From assembly GCA_021845665.1 (NCBI GenBank), contig JAJZVO010000033.1:1-47944 (forward strand): a stretch of 47,944 bases of DNA. Direction: 5' to 3'. The notes beneath the pieces are model-generated. The model did not search any database, had not been told where the DNA came from, and saw nothing but the letters and a program-made list of their open reading frames with translations. The position numbers and the translations under genes are program-made. Source of the DNA: Bacteroidota bacterium (GTDB lineage: Bacteria; Bacteroidota; Ignavibacteria; Kryptoniales; JAKASW01). Positions 1-9,400 of this stretch are shown here, in pieces; the first letter of the stretch is position 1; the number at the start of each line of letters is the position of its first letter.

Positions 1-134
1 TTGCCGCCACAACATCCCTGAGCTCCACAGCAAGTCAATGGCGCTTGAGCCTACGGACTCCACCGGTACAACCCACGGCTGCCGCCTTCGCCTTCACAAA
101 CACGGGTTTTCGGCCCGGCTTCTAGAGCATACCA

Positions 135-1422
135 TCACTTCATCAAAATCATCCGCTTCGCCTGCACGAAATTACCCGCAGACAGCTTGTAAATGTAAAT
201 TCCACTTTCGAGCCTACTTGCGTCCCAAGTAACTGTGTGATAGCCGGCAGATGTCAGTCCATCCAAAAGTCTTGCCACCTCACGGCCAAGCATATCATAT
301 ATTACCAGCGTAGCGTATGTGTCCTTGGGAAGCGCAAAACTGATATTAGTAGTCGGGTTAAACGGGTTGGGGAAATTCTGACCTATCATGATTTGATCGG
401 GAAGTTGCAGGGACGCCGAATTGATTTGCAGAGAATCCCCAGTTACCACCTGTGGACAGTTTGTGCACCATACGTCTACGGACATATCACCGGAGGCAGA
501 CTTGCCTGTTGAATTGTCTGTTGCAGTGACCGAAATATCGATCACGGGACGCTTGTCGGCATATATTCGCATCGGATTTTGGTTCCCCACGTATGCAGCA
601 TTCTTATACCAGGCGTAGGAATAATTACCTGACCCATTTGAGACTGTAGCGGTGTATGTACCATAAGTGTTGAGTTGCAAGGATGCGGGACCAGAAATAG
701 TAACAGCCATCGGCCGATTTGTAATACTGATTTGCCCATTGCAGAACGACTCGGAGCCTGTTGTAGGGTGATTGGCTCGCAGGCGGCACTGTTATCGCGT
801 TGGTTTCATCTGAACCCGAAAATTCCATCCAATTGTTCTTGTTTGCATCGACTGACTGCGCATCCCATGTGTCTGTTGCCTGGTTCCACGCGGAAGAAAT
901 GTATCTTACTCCACTTGCAGTAACCTGGTCAACATGTTGCGCAATTGCCCCGTCTTCGAACATCCGCTCACTCAAGTAAATAATGTCATCGACAATCACA
1001 TTGCATCCAGCATTGATAAGAGCATCTATACTGGAATTGAAACTCGCTTCAGAGTTTCCAGCATCTGAAAATGACAAGGATGCTCCGGGTGCGATGTCGT
1101 ATACTATTTCTGACATTGCTGTTCCTTCGTCATAGTAGCCACCATACCACGCATGGTACCGATTGTTGAGAACTTGAAATGTGGAAGGTAAGTCGCCATA
1201 ATCGCGAGACGAAGTCCAGTGATCGACTCCGTCAGAAATTATACCGACCCTGACTCCTTGTCCATTAACGCCGTACGTTGACCGGGCAAGGGCTGATCTA
1301 AGTATCTGATCGCCGACGGTGGTGCAAGCCCCTACATTCACATACGGTTTCCCAACGTTGCAGATAATTGTGACATTTTCATCTTTTGCAAGGTTTTCAA
1401 TCGCATCAAAGCTCGTTAGATC
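135..1422 (-). pseudogene. Subtilase-like S8 peptidase remnant with T9SS sorting domain
   Basis: Reading on the minus strand, the frame is open from just after the stop of the neighbouring gene and has no start codon of its own until a GTG at 1341. The text resembles the N-terminal part of a divergent S8 family (VGIISDGVD near the catalytic Asp, then GTAMSEIVYDIAPGA) up to RVVLQWANQ. At about 700-745 the frame breaks and continues as an Ig/PKD-like segment starting near ISGPASLQLN. It ends in a clear T9SS type A tail (NFPNPFNPTT, LGREVARLL, KRMILMK). The signal peptide and N-terminus, and the region with the catalytic Ser, are absent. I infer a secreted protease gene that lost its 5' end and middle. 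An assembly join could give the same picture. Confidence 0.7.
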
Positions 1423-2757
1423 TTATCTAATGAGTACCATTTTCTTCGTCGCTGTTCTGCCATTTACCCTGAGGCGATAGAAATAGACCCCGCTTGGCAG
1501 GTTGGTTGTGTCTAAAGAAATCAGGTGATTCCCTGGACTTTGTACTTCATTCACAAGCGTCTTGACTTCTCTCCCAAGTATGTCATAGATCTTCAATGAG
1601 ACACGACTGACTGCCGAAAGCTGATACCCGATTGCTGTCGATGGATTGAAAGGGTTCGGATAGTTCTGTTCTAACTCGAAGTTCTTGGGAAAAGCGGCGG
1701 TATCTTTTTTGACATGCGTGATCTCCGAAAGCAGCCTCCGCCAGATGCCGCTGCCAGTGCCGGCAAACACATAGCCCCTTAATACGGCAAGAGAGTAAAC
1801 GTTGGCCGAAAGAATGTCGTCAGTTCCCAGATTTGAATTCGCTGAACTCCAACTTTCGCCCAAATTGGTGGAAAGGTAAACACCGTGTAAGTCGGTCCCC
1901 GCGAAAAGATTCCTACCACTCGAAACAAGGGCTTGGATAGCGTAACCAGAATGAGTTACTGAATCGGTAAGACCAGATTCACAGCGTGTCCAACTTACGC
2001 CCCTGTCGGTAGAACAAAACAGGGCACCCGACAATCCTGCGAAAAGATTCGAATCAATAACAGCAAAAGATGTTACCTGCCAGCCATCTGTTGCATGGCT
2101 GGTCTTCGTCCAATTTCCCCCGTTGTTGGTCGAGTAGAAAACTCCACCAAGCCAACTCCCAGCGAACAATGTTGAGCCTATTTTAGCAAACGCGTAAACT
2201 CGTTTGTCCCCGCAGTGGTTTGTCAGTCCGGAATTTGCGGGTAACCACGATGCACCTTGATCAGTTGAGCTGAAGACACCGCCATCCTCACAGCGCAACT
2301 CTCCCGCGTCAACCCCTGCAAAAATGATCGAATCGTCCGCAAAGAGACAGTGTACCTCCCCATTCGACGGATCGAAATTCAACTGTGTCCAATTATCGCC
2401 ATGATCGGAGGATAAGAAAATGCCCTTGTCAGTCCCTGCCAGGAGTTTGTCGCCAATCACAGCGAGACTGAAAACATTAAGAGAATAGATGGTTCCGCTC
2501 AACAGGCCTTTGCTAACGCTAGTCCACGTTGCGCCACTGTCACTCGAGCGAATGACGCTCCGAGGTGCTGCCGTATCCCAGGGGATGTAAACACCTCCTA
2601 TGTGCCCGGCGTAGATGTAGGTGTCATCTTCAGCATAACACCAGACCATATCCCCATCGACTTTCGTCCATTGAGCGCTTGCCACCCGAATATGAAAAAC
2701 AAACAACCATATTAACAACAAATACAACCCCGATATCACTTTAGTTGTGAAGGACAT
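1423..2757 (-). CDS. Secreted BNR/sialidase-like beta-propeller protein with T9SS C-terminal domain
   Basis: The protein has an N-terminal signal peptide (basic start, long hydrophobic stretch, cleavage after VASA). It then carries repeated S(S/T)D.G..W units (SSDSGATW, SSDHGDNW, STDQGASW, STNNGGNW, STDRGVSW) typical of BNR/Asp-box propellers. A C-terminal sorting domain follows (NYPNPFNPST, YDILGREVKTLV, KKMVLIR). Predicted fate is secretion by T9SS and surface attachment or release; the ligand is unknown. I prefer the ATG at 2757 because GAGGTG lies 3 nt upstream (GAGG 5 nt); a GTG at 2763 is the alternative but overlaps that site. The gene directly precedes the subtilase remnant. Confidence 0.85.
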   Translation of the reverse strand: MSFTTKVISGLYLLLIWLFVFHIRVASAQWTKVDGDMVWCYAEDDTYIYAGHIGGVYIPWDTAAPRSVIRSSDSGATWTSVSKGLLSGTIYSLNVFSLAVIGDKLLAGTDKGIFLSSDHGDNWTQLNFDPSNGEVHCLFADDSIIFAGVDAGELRCEDGGVFSSTDQGASWLPANSGLTNHCGDKRVYAFAKIGSTLFAGSWLGGVFYSTNNGGNWTKTSHATDGWQVTSFAVIDSNLFAGLSGALFCSTDRGVSWTRCESGLTDSVTHSGYAIQALVSSGRNLFAGTDLHGVYLSTNLGESWSSANSNLGTDDILSANVYSLAVLRGYVFAGTGSGIWRRLLSEITHVKKDTAAFPKNFELEQNYPNPFNPSTAIGYQLSAVSRVSLKIYDILGREVKTLVNEVQSPGNHLISLDTTNLPSGVYFYRLRVNGRTATKKMVLIR

Positions 2758-3496
2758 ATTCACCTCAAATCTTGTCTTGAAAAGCTTCCATTATCTCGGA
2801 AGCCAATCTTGGATTCACAACAACATCCGCAGCTCCCCTGACGGTCGGAGTGCCGAGGGCCTATGCCATGTGAACTCCGCAAGGACAATCGTGCCATTTG
2901 GACCCACACATCTCCTTGAATCAGCAAGAGAACACTTTGAAAGTAGGTACGAACAATCAAGACCTTCGCAAGAACGGCCGCTCAATTTCAATGGCTTGAG
3001 CTGGATTATCTATTTTCCTCGAAGGCCCACATATGCCCGTGAACTGATCTCGTCAAAAGGTTTCACTCGCTGTCCTCCATTTCGCGAGGGCGGTGGATAT
3101 CAGTCAAAGAGAAAGCGAACACATCGCGAGTATCGATCTCTCGCCCGACTGCGTTCCGGCAAACACACTAATATGCTTTTTCCGCCCCGCCTGCACCACT
3201 GGACGGCCTCAGACTCACACCCAAAAGATAGTCGAAGCTAGAAAAGGTTCATTTCATTTTTCCCATTACCACCTGACAGGAGGGTTATACAGAAAAGAAA
3301 CGTTGTTGTCAAGTCCTCATAGTATCTGCGGGTAAACCTATGCCTCCAGATACAACTGTCTGTCCAGGGTCCTGTATTGTATCGCCTCCGCTATATGCCC
3401 GGGAAGTATGTCGGAGCGGCCCGCTGATCTTCGATATGTATCTCTGTATCTGCGTCTGCCTTCGGCTACAGGCCATTTCGGGTAATGACTCATTTG
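2758..3496. other. Intergenic region without a recognised gene
   Basis: Open frames here on both strands have no family resemblance, no convincing ribosome binding site and arginine/serine-rich noise composition. The first bases hold the ribosome binding site of the minus-strand BNR protein. I see no RNA gene. Confidence 0.5.
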
Positions 3497-3600
3497 GGTT
3501 TCACGCAGAGATCGATGAGTAAGAAAATCACAGAGAACACAAAGGGATTTTAAACTCTTCTCTGCGCACTCTGCGACTACTTTGCGGACTTTGTGTGAAA
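3497..3600. repeat. Intergenic low-complexity repeat of the 'cagagatcacagagaacacaaag' type
   Basis: The text alternates cagag, acaaag and ctctgcg words (TTTCACGCAGAGATCG, CACAGAGAACACAAAGGG, CTCTGCGCACTCTGCG). Related wording recurs at about 6855-6920, 7120-7146 and 33309-33340. Such tracts are common in intergenic DNA of this type of bacterium. Function unknown. Confidence 0.45.
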
Positions 3601-3776
3601 TATCTCGCCCAATATTCAAACTGATTCACTACCTGCTTTCGGGTTACCATAATTTCCGCAGCAGGATACATCTTCGTTATGAGGATGCGCGTCAAATCAG
3701 CACCGAATTCCGCCTTGACCGCCTCGTCGGGGCAGAAAAACCGGTTCAATTTTTCAATTCTTTTGTCCAATTCCAT
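3528..3776 (-). CDS. Possible small hypothetical protein running into a repeat
   Basis: The first ~55 codons read like a charged protein (MELDKRIEKLNRFFCPDEA, then GADLTRILITKMYPAAEIMV). The last ~25 codons translate the intergenic repeat and look like noise. It is divergent from xylB. I do not recognise the family, and no strong ribosome binding site is seen. It may be a small gene whose 3' end was replaced by repeat DNA, or chance. Confidence 0.25.
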   Translation of the reverse strand: MELDKRIEKLNRFFCPDEAVKAEFGADLTRILITKMYPAAEIMVTRKQVVNQFEYWARYFTQSPQSSRRVRREEFKIPLCSL

Positions 3777-3824
3777 CCGACTTTTTATTAAATTAATGGC
3801 AGACTTGAACAGAAGGCTCTCTGA

Positions 3825-5324
3825 ATGTTTACTGTAGGTTACGACGTAGGAAGCTCCTCCATCAAAGCGGCGCTTTATGATACCGAAAGAGGCATCGCCG
3901 TCGCCCAAAGCACATATCCGCAAACCGAGATGCCGATGATCGCGGCTAAGGCCGGCTGGGCGGAACAGGATCCCGAAATGTGGTGGGACGCCGCGAAGAA
4001 CGCGACCCGCGAGGTACTCTCGAAATCATCCGTGAATCCTTCCGACATCAAAGCGATCGGAATCTCTTACCAGATGCACGGGCTCGTTGTCGTCGACAAG
4101 ACTCAGAAAGTTCTGAGGCCGTCGATCATTTGGTGCGACAGCAGGGCGGTTGAAATAGGAGGGAAAGCTTTCGACGCGATCGGTCATAAGAAGTGTCTCG
4201 AGCGGATGTTGAACTCTCCGGGCAACTTCACGGCGTCGAAGCTGAGATGGGTAAAGGAAAACGAGCCGGAGCTCTTCGCGAAGATCGACAAATTCATGCT
4301 CCCGGGAGACTACCTCGCGATGAAACTGACCGGCGAAGCGAGGACCACGATGTCGGGACTGTCGGAAGGGATTCTCTGGGACTTCGTTTCGAATTCCGTC
4401 TCCGACGCGGTACTCTCTCAATACCAGATCGGAAAGAATCTCGTGTCGGATATCGTGCCGACATTCGGCGACCAGGGCGAACTGACAGCTGCCGCTGCAT
4501 CGGAACTTGGACTGAAGACCGGTACGAAAGTGACATACCGCGCAGGCGACCAGCCGAACAACGCGTTCTCTCTCAACGTGCTCGAACCCGGACAGGTGGC
4601 ATCGACAGCCGGGACATCCGGCGTAGTCTATGGAATAAGCGAAGCGATCAAGTATGATCCTGAGACAAGGGTGAATACATTCGCGCACGTGAATCATTCG
4701 AAGGAGAAGAACAGATTCGGGATACTTCTCTGTATAAACGGGACGGGTATTTCGTACAGCTGGATAAGGAAACTTACCGGTAATTCGATCTCTTATTCTG
4801 ACCTCAACTCGCTCGCGGCGGAATCACCTATTGGTTCGAAGGGACTCCGTTTCATTAACTTCGGCAACGGCGCGGAGAGGATGCTCGTCAACAAAGATCC
4901 GGGCGCATCGCTCGAGCGGTTGAACTTCAACATTCACGGCAGAGCGGAGACGGTGCGTTCGGTTCTCGAAGGGGTGGCGTTCTCGTTCAAGTACGGAATC
5001 GATATCATGGAACAACTCGAGATGAACGCGGCGGAAATCAACGCCGGGCATGCAAACATGTTCCTGAGCCCGGTGTTCACGAAAACGCTGGCGACGCTCT
5101 CCGGCGCGACGATCAATATGTACGATACCGACGGGTCTGTCGGTGCGGCGAGAGCAGCCGCCGTCGGGGCTGGAATCTATAAGAGTTTCAAGGAAGCATT
5201 CACGAACCTCAGGAAGATCATGACTGTAGAGCCGGATAAGGGAAATAAGGATGCTTATCTTTCCGCTTATTCGGATTGGCTGGGTTTACTGAATTCAAAA
5301 CTTAAATCAAAGGGTTCAAAATGA
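3825..5324 (+). CDS. xylB: Xylulokinase
   Basis: FGGY-family sugar kinase of 499 residues, the usual length, phosphorylating D-xylulose to xylulose 5-phosphate in the cytoplasm. The N-terminus shows the phosphate-binding [11 protein letters not shown], followed by [13 protein letters not shown] and [10 protein letters not shown]. The catalytic Asp lies in [10 protein letters not shown] (D242), and the C-terminal half has the [11 protein letters not shown] and [16 protein letters not shown] segments typical of XylB. The stop overlaps the xylA start (ATGA), so the two are translationally coupled and make the isomerase/kinase pair of xylose catabolism. Confidence 0.96.
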   Translation: MFTVGYDVGSSSIKAALYDTERGIAVAQSTYPQTEMPMIAAKAGWAEQDPEMWWDAAKNATREVLSKSSVNPSDIKAIGISYQMHGLVVVDKTQKVLRPSIIWCDSRAVEIGGKAFDAIGHKKCLERMLNSPGNFTASKLRWVKENEPELFAKIDKFMLPGDYLAMKLTGEARTTMSGLSEGILWDFVSNSVSDAVLSQYQIGKNLVSDIVPTFGDQGELTAAAASELGLKTGTKVTYRAGDQPNNAFSLNVLEPGQVASTAGTSGVVYGISEAIKYDPETRVNTFAHVNHSKEKNRFGILLCINGTGISYSWIRKLTGNSISYSDLNSLAAESPIGSKGLRFINFGNGAERMLVNKDPGASLERLNFNIHGRAETVRSVLEGVAFSFKYGIDIMEQLEMNAAEINAGHANMFLSPVFTKTLATLSGATINMYDTDGSVGAARAAAVGAGIYKSFKEAFTNLRKIMTVEPDKGNKDAYLSAYSDWLGLLNSKLKSKGSK

Positions 5325-6655
5325 CATTGAAGGTAACGACAGGAGACAAGGAGTTTTTCCCCAGTATCGGGAAAATAAATTTCGAGGGCAAGGATTCGAA
5401 AAATCCGCTTGCCTTCAAATACTATGATCCGGAAAAGGTCGTCGCGGGTAAAAAGATGCAGGATCATTTCAGGTTCGCCGTGGCGTACTGGCACTCGTTC
5501 GGCGAGAGCGGTCAGGACCCGTTCGGACCGAGCGCTCGTGAGCTGCCGTGGCTGAAACACGAAGATCCGATCGGGCGCGCGAAGGAGAAGATGGATGCCG
5601 CGTTTGAGTTCATCACGAAGCTGGGCGCGCCTTTCTATTGCTTCCATGACACAGACCTCGTACAGGAAGGCGAGACTGTTGCCGAGTCGGAAAAAAGGCT
5701 GGCGGCGATTGTCGACTACGCGAAGAAGAAGCAGAAAGAGTCGGGCGTTAAACTCCTCTGGGGAACTGCGAACTTATTTTCGAACATCAGATACATGAAC
5801 GGCGCGGGTACAAACCCGGATTTCTCCGTCGTTGCCTATGCGGGCGCGCAGCTGAAGAACGCTATTGAAGCCACGATAGCCCTCGGCGGCTCCAACTATG
5901 TTTTCTGGGGCGGCCGCGAAGGTTACATGTCGCTCCTCAACACAAACATGAAGCGCGAGCTTGACCACATGGCGGCATTCCTCCAGATGGCAAGGGACTA
6001 CGCAAGGAAACAGGGTTTCAAAGGAACATTCCTCATCGAGCCGAAGCCAATGGAGCCGATGAAGCACCAGTACGATTTCGACGCAGCGGCCGTCATCGGG
6101 TTCCTGCGGCAGTACGATCTGACGAAGGATTTCAAGCTGAACATCGAGGTCAACCACGCCACGCTCGCCTCACACACATTCCAGCACGAGCTCCAGTTCG
6201 CCGCTAATTCAGGCTTTCTCGGAAGCATCGACGCAAACCGCGGCGACTACCAGAACGGCTGGGATACCGACCAGTTCCCGACGAACATCTATGAGCTGAC
6301 CGAAGCTCTCCTCGTCATCCTCGATATGGGCGGTTTCACGACCGGTGGAACGAACTTCGACGCGAAGGTCCGCAGGAATTCGACCGACCTCGAAGACATG
6401 TTTATCGCGCACATCACCGGGATGGACAACTTCGCCCGCGCGCTTCTAACGGCGGCGAGAGTCCTGAGCGAGACCGATTACTCGAAGCTCCGCAAGCAGA
6501 GATACGCCTCGTTCGATTCCGGCAAGGGCGCCGATTTCGAGAAAGGCAAGTTGAAACTGGAGGATCTTCACTCCTACGCTTCGAAGAACGGCGAGCCGAA
6601 GAAGACGAGCGGTAAGCAGGAGCTCTTCGAGTCGTTCATAAACCAGGTGCTGTAA
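5321..6655 (+). CDS. xylA: Xylose isomerase
   Basis: Converts D-xylose to D-xylulose. The 444-residue length fits the longer group II enzymes. Visible motifs are [14 protein letters not shown], the catalytic FHDTDL (H109, D112), [27 protein letters not shown] with the metal-binding Glu, [18 protein letters not shown], and GSIDANRGD. It overlaps xylB by 4 bp. A diverged copy of its last ~26 codons reappears 300 bp downstream, fused to an antitoxin start. Confidence 0.97.
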   Translation: MTLKVTTGDKEFFPSIGKINFEGKDSKNPLAFKYYDPEKVVAGKKMQDHFRFAVAYWHSFGESGQDPFGPSARELPWLKHEDPIGRAKEKMDAAFEFITKLGAPFYCFHDTDLVQEGETVAESEKRLAAIVDYAKKKQKESGVKLLWGTANLFSNIRYMNGAGTNPDFSVVAYAGAQLKNAIEATIALGGSNYVFWGGREGYMSLLNTNMKRELDHMAAFLQMARDYARKQGFKGTFLIEPKPMEPMKHQYDFDAAAVIGFLRQYDLTKDFKLNIEVNHATLASHTFQHELQFAANSGFLGSIDANRGDYQNGWDTDQFPTNIYELTEALLVILDMGGFTTGGTNFDAKVRRNSTDLEDMFIAHITGMDNFARALLTAARVLSETDYSKLRKQRYASFDSGKGADFEKGKLKLEDLHSYASKNGEPKKTSGKQELFESFINQVL

Positions 6656-6699
6656 GCCCGGGATGATTAGTTTCACCGCTAGGACTTTCCCAGAAGCAC

Positions 6700-6812
6700 C
6701 CGTCATTGCGAGTCCCGGTCATGCGAAGCATGATCGGGACGTGGCAATCCGCTATTTTGTGGTTTCGTTTAGGGGATTGCTCCGCCACTTCGTTCCTTGC
6801 AACGACTGGTTC
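6700..6812. repeat. Palindromic intergenic repeat (CGTCATTGCGAG type)
   Basis: Starts with CGTCATTGCGAG and contains an inverted repeat at 6712-6740 (13-bp arms with one mismatch, GTCCCGGTCATGC against GCATGATCGGGAC). It continues with GTGGCAATCC and, further on, the complementary GGGATTGC, ending near TTGCAACGAC. This matches the widespread cgtcattgcgag...gtggcaatcc class of bacterial palindromic repeats. It folds as RNA and may act as the xylBA 3' structure. Confidence 0.6.
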
Positions 6813-6948
6813 TTACTCCTATGATAACCTCCCATATTGCCCCATTCCATATTAACGGACGGGAGACGCAGAGACACTATGAGTTTACCAGTCTTTGATC
6901 TCTGCGTCTTCTTGCCTCGGTGGTTATATTTGGTGGAGAGGACTTGAA

Positions 6949-7101
6949 GTGAATATATTCACGTATAGCGAGGCGAGGCAGAAACTGGCCAAGTTGCTGG
7001 ACAAGGCAAAGAAGGAAGGATATGCTCCCAGGAACGGCGAGCCGAAGAAGACCAGCGGCAACCCATAGCTCTTCGAGTCGTTCATTAATCAAGTATTGTA
7101 A
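6949..7101 (+). pseudogene. Chimeric scar: Phd/YefM antitoxin N-terminus fused to a second xylA 3' end
   Basis: From GTG 6949 the frame reads MNIFTYSEARQKLAKLLDKA, the typical N-terminus of Phd/YefM antitoxins, up to about codon 24. From codon 25 it reads [13 protein letters not shown] and, after a TAG at 7066-7068, [10 protein letters not shown] and TAA. That is the C-terminus of XylA in the same frame (xylA has [16 protein letters not shown] before [10 protein letters not shown]). The two xylA tails differ at many synonymous sites, so this is an old or foreign copy rather than a fresh duplication. No toxin gene follows. Non-functional; a recombination scar. Confidence 0.75.
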
Positions 7102-7310
7102 TCCCCGGCCAACAAGTCTTACCGCGAAGACGCGGAGGCGCAAAACTGCTCTCATTGCTTCCCCCGCTCTTTTCTGCTTCTGAAATGAAAACCTCTTTTA
7201 CTTTTCGCAAATAGTCTGGTAATACTATTGAGTCGTTAACTGCAAGCGGGACGTTCCTGCCGGGTTTGCACGTCAGCGCCAGGACATAACCAGACTTCGA
7301 GGTTCGTGAT
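7102..7310. other. Intergenic DNA with repeat words
   Basis: Begins with a short tract of the ccgcgaagacgcggaggcgcaaaac type. The remainder up to the small minus-strand ORF shows no gene or clear terminator. It is the 3' flank of the minus-strand peptide cluster. Confidence 0.4.
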
Positions 7311-7406
7311 CTATTTGATGAGAACCTTCAAGGCTATGTATGTTACGAAAGAAATAATGAACCACCGGACGAATTCTCTCAGATACGGCGATTTTATTTT
7401 ATTCAT
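7311..7406 (-). CDS. 31-residue small membrane protein, copy B
   Basis: A 31-codon ORF whose ATG overlaps the MauE-like stop as ATGA, which argues for real, coupled translation. It has a basic, proline-containing N-terminus (IKSP at 4-7, REFVR at 10-14) and then one hydrophobic stretch (about 15-30) ending in Lys. It matches the small ORF at 12834-12929 at 16 of 31 positions with equal length and no gaps. I do not recognise the family. A single-pass membrane peptide with the N-terminus in the cytoplasm is inferred. It is the last gene of the cluster. Confidence 0.7.
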   Translation of the reverse strand: MNKIKSPYLREFVRWFIISFVTYIALKVLIK

Positions 7407-7900
7407 TGCCATCCTCTTACTCGTTTCGCAAGTCCTGTTTGACTCTTCAATTTCATCAGCTCGTCGATACTCCATCTCTGCGTTTTTACCGTCGAAAGCC
7501 AGGTTGCTACCGAAAATAAAAAGAAATCTCTCGCTACTGAGGTGAGGCCAATATTTTTGCGGACGACGGATCCGAAGCATCCGCAAGCACCCCTGTTCCC
7601 TCGTATGATCTCGACTACGACGGCGATTAAGAAGATCAGAGAAAGAAATGAAAGGACCGCCGCAGAGAGTCTGCTGAAGAAGCCTGCGGCGAGGGAGAGG
7701 CCGAATGAAATCTCTGCTGAGACAACTGCAATTGCGAATGCGGGGACGAGACGTAATGGCACGATATCGTACGCAGAGATGGTGAGAATGAAGCCGTGCA
7801 TTGAAGCGGCTTTCAATATTCCAGCAGCGGCGAATATGGCGCCGAGCAGCACTCTGGCCGCAAAAGCGACGGCATCCCGTTTTGATTCTCCGCCGGGCAT
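7403..7900 (-). CDS. MauE/DoxX-like redox-associated membrane protein
   Basis: A 165-residue protein with four hydrophobic segments (about 11-33, 51-74, 78-99 and a shorter one near 122-135) and the family-typical CGC pair in GNRGACGCFGS (C106, C108). MauE-type proteins support cysteine oxidation or reduction in the periplasm, usually with a thioredoxin-like partner. Such a partner is encoded in the same cluster at 12219-12743. It starts 10 nt after the Yip1-family gene and is coupled to the downstream 31-residue ORF. A role in redox handling of the two-cysteine peptide is inference. Confidence 0.8.
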   Translation of the reverse strand: MPGGESKRDAVAFAARVLLGAIFAAAGILKAASMHGFILTISAYDIVPLRLVPAFAIAVVSAEISFGLSLAAGFFSRLSAAVLSFLSLIFLIAVVVEIIRGNRGACGCFGSVVRKNIGLTSVARDFFLFSVATWLSTVKTQRWSIDELMKLKSQTGLAKRVRGWQ

Positions 7901-7910
7901 ACGGTAACCG

Positions 7911-8624
7911 TCAGTTCATCGGATGGAAAGGTGAGCCGTTCGATACGGCGCTCATCACCATCTGGAAGGCAATTCCGAGAAGCCAGACTCCAGTAACCAC
8001 GAAAGCCGACTTCAACTTGCGGTAGCCGGTTATGACAGAAACGCCGATCGTCAGTGTGGCGAGATACCAGATCGTGAAAATATTGATGCTGTTCAGGAGA
8101 ATGAAAAGCGGCAGGTCCGACCTCTTGTTTTTCATAAAAAAATCCAGTCCGACTATCGCCTGCAAATCGGTGATGTGCTGCACGGCTCCGATTCCTTTCA
8201 GGTACAAAACAAGAACGTTCACCACGCTCATGAAAAGAAGTATCATCTCTGAGTAGGCCACTATTGAAAAGACCGTTCTGTATTTGAATTCAGGAGGTGC
8301 ATCGAGAAGGATGCATGTAAAATAAAGGAGGGCGGCAAGGAATCCCCATTTGATCAGCAAGACGATCGGGACAAAGAGCAATCCTACGTACTCGAAGCGT
8401 TCCGAAAGTGCCAGCGCTCTGACGGCTTCTTGGGCACTTAACTTGCTCAAGAGCATATGGTAGGCAATTTGATTTGAGAATGGCAACATGAACCATGCGA
8501 GGAGAAGCGAGAGTGTCGATACTGTTATGAAGGCAATGAGCCATCTTGGCCGTTCCTTCAAATCCAGGAAGACGTCTGTCGGAGTGGCAAAAACGTTCAC
8601 AAGATTCGACAGCTTCAGAGCCAT
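7911..8624 (-). CDS. Yip1-family integral membrane protein
   Basis: A 237-residue protein with about five to six membrane segments. The N-terminus NVFATPTDVFLDLKERPRWL is the familiar opening of bacterial Yip1/DUF1282-type proteins (F..P...F..L...P.W). It overlaps the ABC ATPase gene by 10 bp, so it is part of the exporter unit. Function in bacteria is not settled; here it may be an accessory membrane subunit of the transporter or an immunity-type protein. Both are guesses. Confidence 0.75.
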   Translation of the reverse strand: MALKLSNLVNVFATPTDVFLDLKERPRWLIAFITVSTLSLLLAWFMLPFSNQIAYHMLLSKLSAQEAVRALALSERFEYVGLLFVPIVLLIKWGFLAALLYFTCILLDAPPEFKYRTVFSIVAYSEMILLFMSVVNVLVLYLKGIGAVQHITDLQAIVGLDFFMKNKRSDLPLFILLNSINIFTIWYLATLTIGVSVITGYRKLKSAFVVTGVWLLGIAFQMVMSAVSNGSPFHPMN

Positions 8625-9400
8625 GACAACTTCTTTTTTTCCTTTCGCTCTCCGTCTTTCGAGACAACGTCGATGAAGATCTCTTCCAGGGACTGATACG
8701 TTTCCTGGCTCACCTCGTCTTTGATCTTCTTCCGGATATCTTCGGTCCTGGATTGAAAAACTAGCTTGCCTTTGTTGATAATTGCGACCTCGTCACAGAG
8801 CTTTTCGACAGTGTCGAGATTATGAGAACTCATAAAAACAGATTCGCCTTTATTGACTATTCTTCTGAGCATATCCTTAATTTGTTTGGCGGAGGTGGGG
8901 TCAATTCCTTCCAAAGGTTCATCCAGGATTAACAATCTAGGTTGATGAATAACGGCAGCAGCGAGAGAGACTTTCTTCTTCATCCCCGCAGAAAACGATT
9001 CTATCATTTCTTTTTTCTTTTCTTCCAGATCGAGGAAAGCAAGCAATTCATCTACTCTCGCGGCAGCTTCTTTAGGAGGGATGCCGTACATTGCGGCGGC
9101 AAAGTTCAAGTATTCCCTGCTGGTAAGCTTATCGATGTAGTATGGGGTTTCCAGAACGAATCCGACATCTCGCTTGTATTCGTAAGCGGTTGAACTGATT
9201 TCATTTCCAAAGAGTCGCACCTCTCCTTTGTCCTTTTTCGCTAGCCCGGCGAGGATTTTTATCGTCGTAGATTTTCCCGCACCATTTGGTCCTACGAAAC
9301 CGAACAATGTTCCCTTTTCAACGCTTAGATTGAGGTCACAAAGTGCTTTTACGTTTACGCGGTATGATTTTTCTAAACCGATTAGTTCTATTGCCTTCAT
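8615..9400 (-). CDS. ABC transporter ATP-binding protein
   Basis: A 261-residue single-domain ATPase. Walker A is GPNGAGKST (37-45). The signature is a slightly unusual ESFSAGMKKKVSLA (SAGM in place of SGGQ). Walker B is LLILDEPLEGIDP, and the switch His is in MSSHNLDTVE. It is of the ABC-2/drug- and peptide-exporter type. The start overlaps the permease stop (ATGA) and the end overlaps the Yip1 gene, so the three are translationally coupled. The substrate is probably the peptide encoded upstream in the same cluster. Confidence 0.92.
   Translation of the reverse strand: MKAIELIGLEKSYRVNVKALCDLNLSVEKGTLFGFVGPNGAGKSTTIKILAGLAKKDKGEVRLFGNEISSTAYEYKRDVGFVLETPYYIDKLTSREYLNFAAAMYGIPPKEAAARVDELLAFLDLEEKKKEMIESFSAGMKKKVSLAAAVIHQPRLLILDEPLEGIDPTSAKQIKDMLRRIVNKGESVFMSSHNLDTVEKLCDEVAIINKGKLVFQSRTEDIRKKIKDEVSQETYQSLEEIFIDVVSKDGERKEKKKLSWL

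Noticed and set aside
2747-3241. 164-codon plus-strand open frame
   Set aside because: No ribosome binding site, no family resemblance, composition of random sequence.
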